Below are positions 15,582-26,500 of a stretch of 45,104 nt of DNA, one piece after another. Made by a program: the position numbers and the translations under genes. The stretch spans positions 1-45,104 of the forward strand of contig JBCCGK010000096.1 in assembly GCA_039029315.1 (NCBI GenBank). Reading direction: 5' to 3'. The stretch is from JBCCCJ01 sp039029315 (GTDB lineage: Bacteria; Bacteroidota; Bacteroidia; J057). The notes beneath the pieces were generated by a model, which worked only from the letters and a program-made list of their open reading frames with translations, made no database searches and was not told the origin of the DNA. The stretch's first letter is position 1; each line of letters begins with the position of its first letter.

Positions 15582-15599
15582 AAATCAGGACAGTCTCTT
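15582..15599 (-). repeat. Solitary IS-end-like 18-mer at the SusD stop codon
   Basis: AAGAGACTGTCCTGATTT on the minus strand differs at one position from the IS end at 585-602. No transposase lies beside it. The repeat starts inside the SusD stop codon. It could be the scar of an excised or deleted IS, or a chance match. Confidence 0.45.
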
Positions 15600-16950
15600 A
15601 ATACCCTGAGTTTTGCATCAGATTGTCGTTCACATCCATTTCACGCTGAGGGATGGGATAGATAAGGGCATCCGCATCATAGGAGAGACTACCAATATCT
15701 TTTTGCAGACGTTTGGTATCGCGGTACAGATGTCCTTCGAACATGAGTTCGAGTTTTCGCTCAGTGAGGATGTCATCCATGCTGAGTTCGCCTGGAAGAA
15801 TGCCATCGAGACCTACTCTTTCTCTGACAACATTGAGGTCGGCAGCAGCACCTTCTGCATCTCCAGACGTCATCCTGGATTCGGCTCTGGTCAGGTACAT
15901 TTCTGCCAGGCGGGCGATGTTGATATTTCCGTCCTGGGCGGCATTATTGATCCACTTGCCAGTCCGATCAATCCCGTTGGCATCCACATAGAAGAGGTCC
16001 CTGCGGGCATCTCCTTCTTCATACTCATCCAGATGGGCACCAGTGATGTCGATATCACCTCTTCCGCCGAACTCTGGTGCGGCATAGAAGGTGATGAAAT
16101 CATTCACACCATCCTGAGACGTGATTTCGATCGAGAAGATATCTTCAGTGGTATTGCCAGACTGTGTGAACGCATCAGCATAATTGTCTACCAGGCTGAA
16201 CATGCCGGATTCGATGATGCGGTCGGCTTCCGTTCCGGCGCTGGCGAGATCGCCCTGCATCAGATAGATTCTGGATAAGATCGCACTGGCAGCATAGGTC
16301 GTTGCGAAAATGCCATTGTCTTCTGGCAAATTGTTTTTCGCAAAAAGCAAATCTGAAATCACCTGCTCATACACCTCTGCGACTGTATTTCTGCTCACCT
16401 TACTGGCATCATCGATGGTACGTGTAGGCTCTGTGACAATCGGCACAGCCAGATTAGACGACGCATTGCCATCGGAATAGGGCTTGCCAAACAGATTGGC
16501 CAAATCAAAATAAAGTGCACCACGAATGAATCTTGCTTCTGCCTCTACCCGGGATTGATCATCGGCATCCAGGATATCGATGGCACTGAGTACATTGTTG
16601 GCGCGATTGATCGCTTCATAGGTTTCAGCCCAAAATCGCTCAACATCTAGATTCTGTACCAAAATGCTTTTCTGGAAAATCTGCTCAGGTTCCTCAAAAG
16701 TCCCTGCCCAAACCTGTTCGCCATTGTCGGCCAGGAGTTCGGAAAGATGTTGGCCTCCGCCCCAGGCATCATTGTCGGACATGCCATCATAGGCACCAAC
16801 GAGGGCCGCCAGAACATTGCCAGGAGTACTCAGTGCCTGAGCTTCGTCAATAGATTGCTGGGGGATAACGTCCAGGCGATTGTTGCAAGCAAACAAACTG
16901 ATCAATCCCACAACCATCAACAATTGTATATATGTGTTGTTAATATTCAT
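15598..16950 (-). CDS. SusD/RagB-family outer-membrane nutrient-binding lipoprotein
   Basis: 450 aa. Lipoprotein signal (LMVVGLISLFAC, Cys22) followed by the SusD N-terminal RLDVIPQQSIDEAQALSTPG and the helical TPR-like core, with FWAETYEAINRANNVLSAID and ARFIRGALYFDLANLFG (the usual form is RAxRAxxYFxLVxxFG). The C-terminal part has ERKLELMFEGHLYRDTKRL and YPIPQREMDVN, both family hallmarks. SusD proteins sit on the cell surface and cap the SusC channel, capturing the ligand. The gene is 18 bp after the SusC gene. The ligand cannot be predicted; no glycan-processing gene is adjacent. Confidence 0.95.
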   Translation of the reverse strand: MNINNTYIQLLMVVGLISLFACNNRLDVIPQQSIDEAQALSTPGNVLAALVGAYDGMSDNDAWGGGQHLSELLADNGEQVWAGTFEEPEQIFQKSILVQNLDVERFWAETYEAINRANNVLSAIDILDADDQSRVEAEARFIRGALYFDLANLFGKPYSDGNASSNLAVPIVTEPTRTIDDASKVSRNTVAEVYEQVISDLLFAKNNLPEDNGIFATTYAASAILSRIYLMQGDLASAGTEADRIIESGMFSLVDNYADAFTQSGNTTEDIFSIEITSQDGVNDFITFYAAPEFGGRGDIDITGAHLDEYEEGDARRDLFYVDANGIDRTGKWINNAAQDGNINIARLAEMYLTRAESRMTSGDAEGAAADLNVVRERVGLDGILPGELSMDDILTERKLELMFEGHLYRDTKRLQKDIGSLSYDADALIYPIPQREMDVNDNLMQNSGY

Positions 16951-16968
16951 TGCTTCTAGTCTTGTTAA

Positions 16969-19900
16969 TTAAAATCCAACTTTGATACCGAAGATGAGTG
17001 TCTTGGCCTGGGGGGCGGAATAAAAGTCATTGCCCAACCCAATGTTGCCAGCAGTAAAGTCAGCATTCACCTCAGGATCCCATCCTTGATAATTGGTGAA
17101 AGTCATCAGATTCTGACCTGTTGCATAAATGCGAACACTGCTGAAATTGATGGCATCTACCACAGATTCTGGCAGGCTATAGCCGAGCGTTACCGTTTTG
17201 AGACGCAAGTAGGACCCATCGTCGAGGAAACGAGACGACTCGCTGGCACCTCCCAGAAATCGGAGTTGAGGAATATCTGTTTGGTCGCCAGGGTTCTGCC
17301 AGCGATTTTTGATGCGAACATCCTGGTTATCAAACCAGCCAAACCCATCCATTTGGAAGACACCACCGCCATTGTAGACTTCGTTGCCATAGACGCCCTG
17401 CAAGAAGATAGAGAGATCAAATCCCGCAAAGGTGAAGGTATTGTTCATGCCATAGATGAAGTCAGGATTGGGATTGCCTATTACCACACGTTCCGCTTCA
17501 TTGATGTCGTTGGTCGTCCCGGTTTCATCAATAATATTGCCATCATCATCCATGGTGTTGAGGAAGAAAAGCGCATCACCATTCTCGGGGTCTACCCCTG
17601 CATATTCTGGAGCGAAAAACACACCAATGGGTTCATTTTCAACGGCTCGGTTGATGAATCCCCCTTCAATTACCTGTCCATCCAGATTGGTGATGAGGTT
17701 TTGGTTACGCGCAAAATTCAGACTGGTATTCCACTTGAATTTGCCGATAGTGTTTCGAGAATTTACCACGATTTCGAAGCCTTTGTTTTCCAGTTCTCCA
17801 ACGTTTCTAAGCTGGGAGAGGAAACCAGTAGTTGAGGGGACATTGACATTGAGCAAGAGATCGGTGGTATTTTTGATATAATAATCCAGTTCTCCTGTAA
17901 TGCGGTCCTTCAACAATCCAAAGTCAATCCCGACATCCAATTGGCTGGTAGTTTCCCATTTGAGATTGGGGTTGGGAGACTGAGTTGGGTCAATCCCGGA
18001 ACTTCCTGCAAAAGCTGCTCCACCACCCCATAAGCCACGGGAGGGGAAGTTGGTCGTAGGCGTATTCCCTGTGATTCCATAACTGGCGCGAAGTTTCAAA
18101 AAACTCAATCCTGGAACATTTGTCATAAATTCTTCTTCTGACAAGATCCAGCCAATAGAGCCGGAGGGGAAGAATCCATAGCGTTCGTCTCGGCCAAATC
18201 GCGAATCACCATCCACCCGTGCAGACAGAGAGAGCAGATATTTGTTGGCAAATTTATAGTTGGCGCGGGTGAAATAAGAAACGATGTTGAAGATCGAAGC
18301 CGTTGACGTTCCGCCACTGATTTCGGCAGCACTGGCCAATTTCTTGAAATCATCATTGGGGAAGTTGCGGCCTTCTACGCTGCCAAAGTTATTGGTCGAT
18401 TCCTGAAAACTCATCCCACCGACAAGATTCAGCGAACTTTGACCAAAGGTGACATCATAGGTAGCGAAATTGTTAAAGGTGAAATTGAGGGTATGGCGGA
18501 AAGTGTTTTCGCCAAATCCATTGGGCTCCCCTGTGTTTCTGGCTACCCGGCTGTTGAAATACTGTTCCTCATTTTGTGAGAGGAAGTCCACACCAAATTC
18601 AGACCTCAAATTCAGACCAGGGATAATTTCCCAATTGGCATAGACGTTCCCCAATGTGCGATATACACTTGTCTGGAAAAAGGTATTGTCTTCATACAAT
18701 TTCCCATTGAAATAGACAGTCCGGTCGAATAGTTCTTCTGGATTGTCTGGATCATTGATCGGCTGTGCACTTGGCAAGGCAATCAATTGAAGGGGAGTAG
18801 AAAAGGAATTGTCATCAGGCAAACGATCATTGCGAGTTCTGGCAAAACTCATATTCATACCAAAGTTGACTTTGGAAGTAGCCTTATGATCCAAATTGAG
18901 TCGTCCACTCACTCGATCAAAATGGTTGTAAATCAAGATCCCTGATTGATCCAGATAGGAAGCACTTGCGTAGAAGCTGGATTTGTCTGTCCCGCCACTC
19001 GCGCTGACATTGACCTCCTGGAATCCGGCATTCTCCTGAAAGGCTTCTGTTTGCCAGTCGGTATCATTGCCATCATTCCATCCTGGAATCCGACGATCCC
19101 GCCATTCTTCCCCAGATAACCCAAAGACCAAGCCATCATCGTCCAGAAACTCTGAATTCTGATAAGCTTCTTCCCATAGTTGATTATACTCAGGGCCAGT
19201 CAACCATTCGCGGAGGCGTGTGGGCTGGCTGAATCCCTGTTTGTAGTCCACAGAGAATTGTGTCCTGCCAGCTTTTCCTCTTTTTGTGGTTAGGATGACC
19301 ACCCCATTGGATGCCCTGGACCCGTATATGGCAGCAGCAGATGCATCTTTGAGGATTTCGATGGACTCGATATCATTAAAGTTGATATCGGCCAGCGGGT
19401 TTGTGGCTCCGTTGAGCGAAGATTGATCCTGGGACGTGATGACAACCCCATCAATCACATATAGCGGCTCGTTGCTGGCAGTAACAGAAGCCGAACCACG
19501 AATACGAATGTTGATGCCCTGTCCAAGTTTTCCGTTTTGTTGGGAAACGAGCACACCGGCAGCACGGCCCTGAATGGCCGATTCAAAACTGGTGACAGGA
19601 ACGCCTTCTATGGCTTCTCCAGATACTTTTGCGATGTTTCCGGTTAGATCTCGTTTGATCTGAGACCCAAATCCGGTGATGACCACCTCATCAAGAATCA
19701 GATTTTCGACCAGGGTGATGTTGATGGTTGTCCTCCCGGCAATCTCAACATCCTGTGTTTGGTAGCCAACATAGCTGACGACCAATACCTCTGCCCCTTC
19801 GGGAAGTTGAAGAGAGTAGACTCCTTCAGCATTGGTAAAGGTTCCAGTAGTTGTTCCTTGTACGACGATAGTTGCTCCTTCGAGGGTTTCACCATTCTCA

Positions 19901-19992
19901 TCTACTACCGTCCCAGAAGCACGATTCTGAGCGGTCAATGAGCCTAGTAAACACACCATAAAGGAAAGTGTGAATAGAATTTCTTTCTTCAT
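16969..19992 (-). CDS. SusC/RagA-family TonB-dependent outer-membrane transporter
   Basis: About 1007 aa from the ATG at 19990-19992, which gives a clean signal peptide (ILFTLSFMVCLLGSLTAQ); the frame extends 33 codons further upstream without one. A carboxypeptidase-regulatory-like domain comes first (ASGTVVDENGETLEGATIVV, VLVVSYVGYQ), then the SusC plug (DEVVITGFGSQIKRDLTGNI, IRIRGSASV, PLYVIDGVV, IEILKDASAAAIYGSRASNG) and a 22-strand barrel ending in KTLIFGIKVGF with terminal Phe. It imports a large ligand using TonB energy, together with the SusD partner. An extended N-terminal STN signalling domain is absent, so no FecR-type transcriptional relay is expected here. Confidence 0.95.
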   Translation of the reverse strand: MKKEILFTLSFMVCLLGSLTAQNRASGTVVDENGETLEGATIVVQGTTTGTFTNAEGVYSLQLPEGAEVLVVSYVGYQTQDVEIAGRTTINITLVENLILDEVVITGFGSQIKRDLTGNIAKVSGEAIEGVPVTSFESAIQGRAAGVLVSQQNGKLGQGINIRIRGSASVTASNEPLYVIDGVVITSQDQSSLNGATNPLADINFNDIESIEILKDASAAAIYGSRASNGVVILTTKRGKAGRTQFSVDYKQGFSQPTRLREWLTGPEYNQLWEEAYQNSEFLDDDGLVFGLSGEEWRDRRIPGWNDGNDTDWQTEAFQENAGFQEVNVSASGGTDKSSFYASASYLDQSGILIYNHFDRVSGRLNLDHKATSKVNFGMNMSFARTRNDRLPDDNSFSTPLQLIALPSAQPINDPDNPEELFDRTVYFNGKLYEDNTFFQTSVYRTLGNVYANWEIIPGLNLRSEFGVDFLSQNEEQYFNSRVARNTGEPNGFGENTFRHTLNFTFNNFATYDVTFGQSSLNLVGGMSFQESTNNFGSVEGRNFPNDDFKKLASAAEISGGTSTASIFNIVSYFTRANYKFANKYLLSLSARVDGDSRFGRDERYGFFPSGSIGWILSEEEFMTNVPGLSFLKLRASYGITGNTPTTNFPSRGLWGGGAAFAGSSGIDPTQSPNPNLKWETTSQLDVGIDFGLLKDRITGELDYYIKNTTDLLLNVNVPSTTGFLSQLRNVGELENKGFEIVVNSRNTIGKFKWNTSLNFARNQNLITNLDGQVIEGGFINRAVENEPIGVFFAPEYAGVDPENGDALFFLNTMDDDGNIIDETGTTNDINEAERVVIGNPNPDFIYGMNNTFTFAGFDLSIFLQGVYGNEVYNGGGVFQMDGFGWFDNQDVRIKNRWQNPGDQTDIPQLRFLGGASESSRFLDDGSYLRLKTVTLGYSLPESVVDAINFSSVRIYATGQNLMTFTNYQGWDPEVNADFTAGNIGLGNDFYSAPQAKTLIFGIKVGF

Positions 19993-20547
19993 ACTGATTG
20001 TATTTGTTACAAAACATAAAGAATAAACGATCCATCTTGTAACGGAACCATCAAAAAAAAGGAAGTCTGTTTTGACGGAGTCAAATTTCAAAAATGATTA
20101 CTCGATTTCAGGTCATTTTGAGCCAGGAAATCAAAAATGTTGGGAGAGAATTGTGTTCTGGTGAATCCTAAACTGACAAGTTGGTGGGGGGAAGGGAATT
20201 ACTCGTTTTTGGGAATTTAGATTGTTTTTGGAGGAAATATATGCAGTGATTTTTTCATTTTTTCTCACAAATCCCTCTTGATTTTTGCATGAGGTGAAAT
20301 AGGTTTATGAGTGGATGTTTTTATTTGTAAAAATATTCGTTTAACCGTTTGTTTCGAGGGAATGTTGGGACCGAAATCCTTTGACCAACTGAATTTTTAT
20401 TGCATTTGGTTTTTTTTTGAAGTAAAAACAAGTACATTTCGGCAATGTTTATTTGTTCGCATGTCAATGTATAAGGGCCTCATCAACCCATGACATGTAG
20501 AGGATAAGCAGTTGTATACATCAAAAACAAACTTCATCTATCACTCT
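19993..20547. other. Divergent promoter region between SusC and the Tc toxin locus
   Basis: 555 bp. Promoters for the minus-strand SusC operon and the plus-strand toxin locus must lie here. The sequence is AT-rich with several TTTG runs, as in Bacteroidota -33/-7 promoters, but none has both boxes at proper spacing convincingly. No hairpin stands out. Confidence 0.4.
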
Positions 20548-23500
20548 ATGAAAGAGGGAACAAACTCCTATTCCTCTCTCCTGATCAAACCTGATCGGGG
20601 GAAATCCAATTCCAACTCCATAGAAGTCCCTTCTATTGCGCTCCCCAAAGGTGGTGGAGCCATACAAGGAATTGACGAAACGTTCAAGGTTAATCCTGTC
20701 AATGGCACAGCCTCAATGGGCATTCCGCTTCCTGTTTCTGAAGCGAGAGGCCTGAGTCCCGCTCTTGCCATCTCCTATAGTTCTGGAGGTGGAAATAGCC
20801 CTTTTGGGCTTGGCTGGGCACTAGGGCTGACTTCCATCAAGCGGAAAACCAGTCAAGGGATTCCCCAATACCTGGACGACATCGACTCAGACATCTTTCA
20901 GTTCTCTGGCAGCGAAGATTTGGTGCCGGGCTTCAGCAAGCTGTTCGATGGAAGCTTTGAGAAGGATGCTCATGGAGAGTATCTGCTTGACGAAAGAAAT
21001 TCGACAGATGGTCTCTGGCGAATAAGATCCTATCATCCTCGGATTGAAGGCTCCTTTGAGCGAATCGAACGCTGGAAAGCCATATCCTCTGGTGAGATTC
21101 GGTGGCGTGTTATGAGTCGGACAAATGTCACAACCTTATTCGGATGGACTGCCATGTCTCGAATTGCAGATCCAGCCAATGAGGATCGAATCTTTGAATG
21201 GCTCCCCGAATTTGTCTTCGATGACAAAGGGAATTGTGCCCATTACTTCTACAAAAAGGAAGATGATGCTGGGTTTGATAGCACGCTCCTGCATAATCGA
21301 AACCGACGCCAACAAGGACATCTCACCTATACCAATACGTATATCAGTCAGGTGCTCTATGGCAACAAAACGCCATACCTGGGGGTTGGGGAGAATTTTC
21401 CTGCTGCGAATGATTATTTGTTTTCCACGGTCTTCGACTATGGAGAATACAATCCCGATTCCCCCTACAATCTGATGTCAGAGTGGGATGTCAGACCAGA
21501 CGCATATTCGGATTATAAAGCAGGTTTTGAAATTCGTACGACACGGCTTTGCAAAAGGGTACTTCTGTTTCATCATTTTACGGAAGCGGGAGAATATGAG
21601 GGGCTTGTCAGGTCCTTGAATTTTGGCTATGATACTAACTTAGAGGAAGATTTTACCTTCCTGATCAGCATGAACGCTATTGGATATATCAAGCGGCAGG
21701 ATGGTTCCTATTCTTCCAAATCTCTTCCACCGATAGAGTTTTCCTATCAGGCGCATCACTGGAATCGAGAACTCCAAAGCATGCAAGCCGAGGATCTTGT
21801 ACATGCCTCGACGGGCCTGGGAGAATCATATGTATGGACTGATCTGTATCGAGAAGGACTTGCCGGGATGTTGACAGAACAGGAAGATGGATGGTATTAC
21901 AAACACAATCTGGGAAATGGAGAATTCGAACAAGCTCAACTCGTCAGATCCAAGCCCTCCTTCACAGGATTGAATTCTAGCCTGCACCTAATGGATCTGG
22001 ATGCTGATGGAGGTCGTCAACTGGTCAGTTATGCTCCTGAATTTCCGGGATATTTTGAGTTGGATGACGAGAATGAGTGGCAAGGATTTCGGGCATTTCA
22101 GGGGATTCCCAATATTGATCTGAGGGATCAACATACACGATTGTTGGATCTGAACGGGAATGGCCGTCCTGATGTTGTCATGACAGAAGACAATGTGCTC
22201 CGCTGGTATCCTTCAGAAGGGAGAAAAGGCTTTGCTCACTCTCGACAGGAAGGAATGTTTGTGGAGGAAGAAAAAGGCTTGTCGCTGGTTTTTGCCGATC
22301 AGAAACAAAGCATCTTTTTGGCGGATATGTCAGGCGATGGCATGACAGATATAGTAAGAATCAGAAATGGAGGAGTCTGTTACTGGCCAAATCTCGGCTA
22401 TGGAAGATTCGGTCAGAAGGTCGCCTTTGACGATGCCCCAGTATTTGATCACACGGGTGCCTTTGACCCTGGCTATATTCGTCTGGCAGATCTGGACGGC
22501 TCAGGAACAACAGATATCATTTATCTCGGAAAAAAATCGTTTAGCTGTTGGAAAAACCTCAGTGGAAATCGCTTTAGCCAAACCCCTTTTCTCATCGAGG
22601 CTTTTCCAGATATCCATACGCATTCAAGAGTCAGTGTGACAGATCTATTGGGCAATGGCCTTGCATGCATTGTCTGGTCAAGTTCCTTGCCCAAGGATGC
22701 GCATGCCCCATTGCGATATATCGACTTGATGAATAGCCAAAAGCCCCATATCATGTGTTCCTACAAGAATAATATGGGCATGGAGGTTTCGTTGGAATAT
22801 ACTCCTTCCACCCGCTTCTATATCGAAGACAAAAAAGCAGGTAGACCCTGGGCAACCAAACTCCATTTTCCGATTCATTGTGTTTCCAGGACGACGACGG
22901 AAGACAGGATTTCGGGCTATCGATTCGTGAGCAAATACAGCTATCATCACGGATATTACGATCACGCTGAAAGGGAATTTCGAGGTTTTGGCATGGTCGA
23001 GCAGACGGATGCGGAGACCTTTGAGCATTGGGTGAAGGGTACTGCATCGAACATTGTTGAGGAACCTCTGCATCAGGAGCCCGTGGTGACGAAATCCTGG
23101 TATCATACAGGGGCCTTCCTGGGACAAGAGAGAATCCTTGCTCAATTCGAGCAGGATTACTGGTATGCAGAAATGGAGCGACAGGGCTTTGCGGTAGCAC
23201 ATCAGGAAGTCAGCCTTCCGGATGCCCGCTTGATACTCGCCCCTGGAATAGATGCCTCTGTCCTGGATCAATTGTCGACTCAAGAGTGGCAAGAAGCGGT
23301 AAGAGCCTGTAAAGGGATGATGCTGAGGACAGAGACCTTTGCCAGGGATGCTGTCAAATATGGCCATACAGAAGAAGCAAGAAAAAGGGAACTCACGCCT
23401 TATACTGTGGGAAGCAGCAATTGCATCATTGAACTACTGCAACCAAAAGGACGCAATCAACATGCAATCTTCACGGTCAGGGAAAGTGAGGCCATCAGTT

Positions 23501-26500
23501 ATGCCTACGAGCGAAATCCTGAAGATCCACGCATCACCCATGATCTGATGATCAAGATGGATGAGTATGGGCTAGAACTGGAATCTGCTACTGTGGTGTA
23601 TCCCCGCCTGATAGCAGATCCATCTCTTCCTCTGGAGGTTCAGCAAGCGCAGCAGAAACTGGTGATCATGTACGAAGAAAATCAGTTTACCAATGATGTC
23701 ATTGAGTTGGATACCTATCGACTCAGATTGCTTTCTGAAGAGAAAACGTATGAATTGAGAGGGGTAGAGAAAACAGGGGTATTGTATACGCCTGATGATT
23801 TTGAAAACATCTTGTCAGATAGTCGCTCCGATACAGCCGCCTATCATGAGATAGACAAGCCATTGAATCCAGGAAAGGCACAACGCAGACTTATTGAGCA
23901 TATGCGAAGTACCTATATGCAGGATGATCTGACCTCAGCTCTGCCGCTCCATCAATTGGAATCCTTGGGAATCGCCTTTGAAAGCTATCAATTGGCTTAT
24001 TCTCCGGAGCTTGTGACTGAATTGTTTGGAACAAAAGTCGATGCGGCACTGCTGACTGAAGGAAAATTCACGCATAGTGAAGGAGACAATCAATGGTGGG
24101 TGCGCTCAGGAACAAGCCAATTTATTCAGGGAACAGAAACAGTCATTGACGCCAGAAATCGCTTTTATTCCCCCATTTCCTATACAGACCCATATGGAGC
24201 TACCACAAAGGTAAGCTATTATAGTACCCATTATTTGCTGATTGCGGAAGTGGAGGATGACCTCGGAAATAAGGCGGGTGTGGAACAATTCAATTTCAGA
24301 ACCCTCTCTCCCCAACGAATGCGAGATCTCAATGGAAATGTGTCCGAATGTATTCGTGATGAACTCGGATTTGTCAAAGCATTGGCGGTCATGGGAAAGG
24401 GAAATGAAGCAGATGAATTGACTGGCTTGAGTGAGTCCACAGAAGCAACAGAGGTCGCAGAAATCCAGGACTATTTTCAGGCAGCGAGTTCTACTGAATT
24501 GGTTACTAGAGGCAAAAACTTGCTTCAAAGAGCAAGTACGAGGTATGTCTATGATCTTCACGCTTATAGCAATAGCGGGCAAGCTGCGGTGGTTTCTGTC
24601 ATAACGAGAGAAGAACATTATCAAAACAATGTGGACTCTCCCGTGCAGATCTCTTTTGATTACACCAATGGCATAGGGGAATTGGTGATGAGCAAAGCAC
24701 AGGCAGAGCCAGGCATGGCCAAGGAAGTGATTGTTCATCCTGACAATACCATCACCATTCAGGACATTGATACCTCAAGCAGTACTCCCCCTCAGCTCCG
24801 ATGGATAGGGAATGGACGAATCATCAAAAACAATAAGGGGAATCCTGTCAAGGAATACGAACCTTATTTCTCTCTCACCCACCGATATGAAGAGTATAAG
24901 GAATTGGTGGAAACAGGGATTAGCCCACACTTGTTCTATGATGCTGTTGGTCGTATTATCAAAACAGAATCGCCGCAGGGAACGCTCACAAGAGTAAGCT
25001 TTGATGCCTGGAAACAGACGTTTTATGACGCCAACGACACGGTATTGGAATCGAGTTGGTATCACAGACGTATCAATCGTCTCATGGATGCTGAGTTGAT
25101 TGCCGACGGCAAAGATCCGGAAAAAGAAGAACAAGCGGCCCAACAGACCGCTGCTCATGCCCAAACGCCAAGCGTGACGCACTATGATAGCCTGGGCCGA
25201 ATGCTGCTATCGGTAGAGCACAATAAGGATGTCTCTACGGGGGGTGATGAATTTTTGTCTACCTGGGCGAAACGGGACTCAGAAGGCAATTTGCTCGAAG
25301 TCGTGGATGCCAGAGGCAATGTAGCGGAATCTTATCAGTATGACATGCTTGGCAACAATGTGTACCAGACAAGCATGGATTCCGGTCAGCGCTGGCAACT
25401 CCTGAACATCATGGATCATCCCCTCCGAACATGGGATGAACGCAATCATGAGTTTCAATATTTCTACGATAGCCTGCATAGACCTAGCTATAGCAAGGTG
25501 ATCGGGGGAGATGGCCCTATCGCTCTGGATCATATTTTTGACCGAATGATTTATGGAGAAAGTCTGTTGCTGCCTGACAGAAGCAATGAAGCGGCATTGC
25601 AGGCACGAAACATTCTGGGGGAGTCGATTCAACACTATGATACAGCCGGAATGATTGATACACCGGATTATAACTTCAAAGGCCAGGCCTTGAGTTCCAC
25701 GCGTCGCCTATTCCGGAAATACAAAGAAGTGGCCAATTGGACGATGGCGAATATGGCGACTGATTTGGAATCGACTGCATTTACTTTCTCAACAGAAACA
25801 GATGCTTTGGGGAGAATTACCCGACAAATAGCACCGGATGGCAGCATCATTCAGCCGGGCTACAATGAAGGAGGCCTGCTCACAAGCGAAACCGTTCATC
25901 ATCCCGGTGATGCCACGCCAACTCTCTATATCGTGGACATCGATTACAACGAAAAGAGTCAGCGGGAAAAGATTGTCTATGGCAATCAGGTCATGACCCG
26001 TTTCTATTACGACAGAGAGACCTTTCAGTTGAATCGACTGGAAAGCAAACGGCAAAACAATGATTTGCTTCAGGATTGGCAGTATACCTATGATCCGGTG
26101 GGGAATATCACCCATGTGGAGGATCGGAACATGCCAGTTGTATTTTTTGATAATCAAAAAATCACAAGCTTATCTGAATATACCTATGATGCCTTGTATC
26201 GCTTGGTAGAAGCAACAGGAAGAGAAAATGATGCGCCCATGACCTTCGATAGCAAGGACAACTGGAATGATATGCCTTACACGCAGATGATGAGACCTGG
26301 AGACCCCATGGCGATGCGAAATTATGTCCAGCAATATCAGTACGATGCGGTTGGCAATATTTCTCAGATGAATCATCAAGCTGTTGGGAATAACTGGACA
26401 CGAACCTATGCATATCAAACGAGCAACAATCGGCTGATCAGCACACAAGTCGGAAGTCAATCCTATGCCTATGCTCACCATGCCCAACATGGATTTATCA

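Noticed and set aside
20093..20511. TTTG-rich stretch as a Bacteroidota -33/-7 promoter for the toxin locus
   Set aside because: Boxes such as TTTG at 20380 and TGCATTTG at 20401 have wrong spacing or mismatches, so no promoter is called.
22678..23367. 229-codon minus-strand frame inside the TcB-C gene
   Set aside because: Fully antisense to a well-supported conserved domain region; no domain of its own.
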